From assembly GCA_910584695.1 (NCBI GenBank), contig CAJUBR010000010.1, forward strand, positions 1 to 55,749: 55,749 nucleotides of DNA, read 5' to 3'. The notes under the pieces were generated by a model, which was not told where the DNA came from, searched no databases, and saw nothing but the letters and a program-made list of their open reading frames with translations. This DNA comes from an uncultured Lachnospiraceae bacterium. GTDB taxonomy: Bacteria; Bacillota; Clostridia; Lachnospirales; Lachnospiraceae. The position numbers and the translations under genes were made by a program. This document shows, in pieces, positions 53,873 to 55,749 of the stretch. Position 1 is the first letter of the stretch. The number at the start of each line of letters is the position of its first letter.

Positions 53873-54442
53873 ATGAAGCATTTAATATTGGTTACGTCAC
53901 CGCCGGCTTGTGGTAAGACTTTTATTTCAAAACAGCTTGCTAAGGCGCTAACTAATTGTGTATATCTGGATAAGGATACATTAATTGTATTATCAAAGCA
54001 GATATTTAAAGTAGCCGGGGAAGAATATAACCGGTCTTCCGATTTTTTCCAGAGGGAAATCCGTGACTATGAATATTATTGTGTACTGGATTTAGCGATG
54101 GAAGCACTTGATTATAATGATACGGTTTTAATCAACGCACCATTTACAGATGAAATCCGGGATGACGAATATCTGGATTCTCTAAGAGAAAGATTAGCAA
54201 AGCATGGAGCGGAGTTAGTTGTAATCTGGGTAAATACCAGAGTAGAGGTATGCAAAGAGAGAATGGTCAAGCGTAACTCGGACAGGGATACGTGGAAATT
54301 AGAACATTGGGATGAATATATTGCCAGTTGTAATTTTAATAAACCGGATAATATTAAAGAGCTCATAGTGTTTGAAAATTCTTCAGAAGAGGAATTTAAC
54401 GAGTCGATTAAACGAGTGGTAAAGCAGTTAAGAGGCGAGTAA
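53873..54442 (+). CDS. P-loop kinase-like ATPase (AAA_33 / zeta-like)
   Basis: A 189-residue cytosolic protein. Walker A SPPACGKT (9-16), a Walker-B-like hydrophobic strand TVLINAPF, and a basic lid segment CKERMVKRNSDRDTWKLEHW fit small-molecule or zeta-toxin-like kinases. No antitoxin is adjacent, so a toxin role is not supported. It has its own promoter and a strong terminator, so it is a single-gene unit between sigG and glgB. The substrate is unknown. Confidence 0.8.
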   Translation: MKHLILVTSPPACGKTFISKQLAKALTNCVYLDKDTLIVLSKQIFKVAGEEYNRSSDFFQREIRDYEYYCVLDLAMEALDYNDTVLINAPFTDEIRDDEYLDSLRERLAKHGAELVVIWVNTRVEVCKERMVKRNSDRDTWKLEHWDEYIASCNFNKPDNIKELIVFENSSEEEFNESIKRVVKQLRGE

Positions 54443-54447
54443 AATAT

Positions 54448-54479
54448 AACGACGCTTGAGAAAGCGTCGTTTATTTTTA
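54448..54479 (+). terminator. Terminator after the P-loop kinase-like gene
   Basis: AACGACGCTT (54448-54457) and AAGCGTCGTT (54462-54471) form a perfect 10-bp stem with a 4-base loop, followed by TATTTTTAC. Confidence 0.9.
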
Positions 54480-54486
54480 CTCATAG

Positions 54487-54533
54487 GGAAGTTCAGAAAC
54501 TTTCTATATACAACGGAGTTTAACGAAGGCGTT
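54487..54533 (+). promoter_or_regulatory. Structured leader of glgB
   Basis: GGAAGTT (54487-54493) pairs with AACTTTC (54498-54504) with one G-U and loop CAGA; TAACG/CGTTA forms a second hairpin (54521-54534) ending at the AGGAGG ribosome site. Segment 54498-54527 aligns with the spoIIGA leader. No promoter is evident in the short gap after the terminator. Confidence 0.45.
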
Positions 54534-54544
54534 AGGAGGAAGAT

Positions 54545-55749
54545 ATGACAAACAAAAAACCAGTATTTGCAATTAACTGGAAAGAAGTGGATTCATTGAC
54601 GGCAGGGTATCATGACAATCCACATCATATTTTAGGAATGCATGAGTCAATAGATGGCGTTTATATTAATGCATATTTTCCGGGAGCAGAGTCCGTGACA
54701 GCAGTTAGTAAGACCAGTCAGGCGAGGTACGAACTTATCAGTGACAGAGTGACAGGATTTTATTCTGTTAAGATACCGGATATGCATAGTTTTGTGTATT
54801 ATTTTGAAGTTGTATTCCAAGACGGAACAAAGAAGTCAGTGATTGACCCATATGCATTTGAGCCAGTGATTGATCCAATTGATATTAGCAAATTTAATGA
54901 TGGGATTCATTATGAAATATATGAGAAATTAGGTTCCCACCCATGTATGTTAGACGGAGTGAAAGGTGTTTTATTTGCAGTATGGGCACCACATGCCAAA
55001 AGAGTATCCGTTGTGGGCAATTTTAATGGCTGGAATGGAAGAATACATATAATGCGCCGGATTGAATATTCTGGGATTTTTGAATTATTTATTCCCGGTA
55101 TAGAAGAGGGTGAGATTTATAAATATGAGATTCTTGCGGAGTCAGGAAATACATTTATGAAACCGGATCCGTATGGTAATTATACCGAACTTCGTCCTGC
55201 CAATGCATCGAAGATTGCAGATTTGTCTTATGACTGGACGGATGCTGATTATTTAAAGAAACAGGAAGCGGTAAAGGCAGAAAGACCTATGAATATATAT
55301 GAAGTTCATTTAGGATCTTTCAAAAGACCAAAGGATGGCAGGGAATTTTATTCTTACCGGGAGATTGCCGAGAAACTGGCGGATTATGCAGCAGATATGG
55401 GATATACCCATGTAGAACTGATGCCAGTGATGGAGCACGAACGGGATGCAACATGGGGATATCAGACTACGGGGTTTTATGCTCCTACTTCAAGATACGG
55501 TGAGCCGAAGGATTTCATGTATTTTGTGGATTATATGCATAAAAAAGGAATCGGAGTAATCTGTGACTGGGTTCCAAGCCAGTTTCCAATGCATGAAGGT
55601 GGTCTGGCAGGATTTGATGGGAAACCGCTATATGAACCGGAGGATAAACGAAGAAGTGAAAATGTGAGATGGGGTACCTATATCTTTGATTATGGGCGGA
55701 AGGAAGTAAAGAATTTTTTGATTTCCAATGCCATTTACTGGGTATCAAA
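54545..55749 (+). CDS. glgB: 1,4-alpha-glucan branching enzyme, N-terminal part (cut by window end)
   Basis: The first 401 residues of GlgB, which adds alpha-1,6 branches to glycogen. An N-terminal region (about 20-110) and a carbohydrate-binding CBM48 (about 125-215, GVLFAVWAPHAKRVSVVGNFNGWNG) lead into the GH13 catalytic domain: NIYEVHLGSF, VELMPVMEHERDATWGYQTTGFYAPTSRYG, and region I CDWVPSQFP (D341). At residue 346 Gln replaces the usual region I His. FDGKPLYEPEDK and WGTYIFDYGRKEVKNF are typical. Nucleophile and acid/base residues lie beyond the window. ATG has TAGGAGG 7 bases upstream. Confidence 0.95.
   Translation, partial: MTNKKPVFAINWKEVDSLTAGYHDNPHHILGMHESIDGVYINAYFPGAESVTAVSKTSQARYELISDRVTGFYSVKIPDMHSFVYYFEVVFQDGTKKSVIDPYAFEPVIDPIDISKFNDGIHYEIYEKLGSHPCMLDGVKGVLFAVWAPHAKRVSVVGNFNGWNGRIHIMRRIEYSGIFELFIPGIEEGEIYKYEILAESGNTFMKPDPYGNYTELRPANASKIADLSYDWTDADYLKKQEAVKAERPMNIYEVHLGSFKRPKDGREFYSYREIAEKLADYAADMGYTHVELMPVMEHERDATWGYQTTGFYAPTSRYGEPKDFMYFVDYMHKKGIGVICDWVPSQFPMHEGGLAGFDGKPLYEPEDKRRSENVRWGTYIFDYGRKEVKNFLISNAIYWVS

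Noticed and set aside
53873..54442. Zeta toxin of a toxin-antitoxin pair
   Set aside because: The Walker A region is zeta-like, but no small antitoxin gene is adjacent and the gene has its own promoter and terminator.

Overview
This window comes from a low-GC, endospore-forming Firmicute, most likely a Lachnospiraceae (Clostridia) gut-type genome. The evidence is the AT-rich codon use, strong AAGGAGG ribosome sites, a YesM/YesN-type two-component system beside a maltose-type ABC transporter, glycogen genes, and a division cluster that runs directly into spoIIGA-sigE-sigG. The genus cannot be fixed from sequence reading alone. I see no phage, transposase, CRISPR array or clear foreign island; this is core chromosome with some lineage-specific genes.

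Layout. (1) 1-10.9 kb, plus strand: an alpha-glucan uptake and breakdown locus with an oligo-1,6-glucosidase, an AraC-type response regulator overlapping its sensor kinase, a lipoprotein binding protein, two permeases, and a second unpaired binding lipoprotein. No ATPase subunit is present, so a shared ATPase elsewhere is implied. Two large hairpins separate the binding-protein gene from the permeases. (2) 10.9-18.5 kb: a TPR membrane protein, HflX, an Uup-like ABC-F protein, then a secreted SH3/glucosaminidase protein and a secreted cohesin-like protein that each carry a cadherin-like beta-sandwich domain. (3) 18.5-20.9 kb, minus strand: Hsp33, a methyltransferase and an acidic membrane-anchored protein. 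(4) 21-24.1 kb: a 702-residue protein of unknown function, an orphan type IV pilin-like gene between two strong hairpins, and tRNA-Gly(GCC) with promoter and terminator on the minus strand. (5) 24.3-29.9 kb: a zinc-ribbon membrane protein, a DUF5685-like protein, a J-domain protein, a YfbR-like nucleotidase, glycogen synthase and SerRS. (6) 30-32.8 kb, minus strand: a small membrane protein, a LysR regulator and a CbbX/SpoVK-type AAA ATPase. (7) 33-37.1 kb: AI-2E-family permease, YebC, YchF, Lgt. (8) 37.2-51 kb: the division and cell-wall cluster mraZ-rsmH-ftsL-pbp-pbp-mraY-murD-ftsW-murA-ftsQ-ftsZ, controlled by a promoter with a five-copy 10-bp-period MraZ operator. It lacks murG, murB and ftsA; murA sits in their place. 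(9) 51-53.8 kb: spoIIGA-sigE-sigG. (10) 53.8 kb to the end: a P-loop kinase-like gene and the start of glgB, cut by the window edge.

How it fits together: maltodextrin import and hydrolysis at the left end and glycogen synthesis (glgA, glgB) elsewhere point to glucan storage and use. The right half couples peptidoglycan precursor synthesis and septation to the sporulation sigma-factor cascade. The most interesting leads are a shared leader sequence before spoIIGA and glgB, a hairpin over the sigG ribosome site, a KTA-for-KTG change in the second penicillin-binding protein, paired Asp-rich motifs in the DUF5685-like protein, the orphan pilin bracketed by hairpins, and a second GTGGG/CCCAC array upstream of the mraZ operator.
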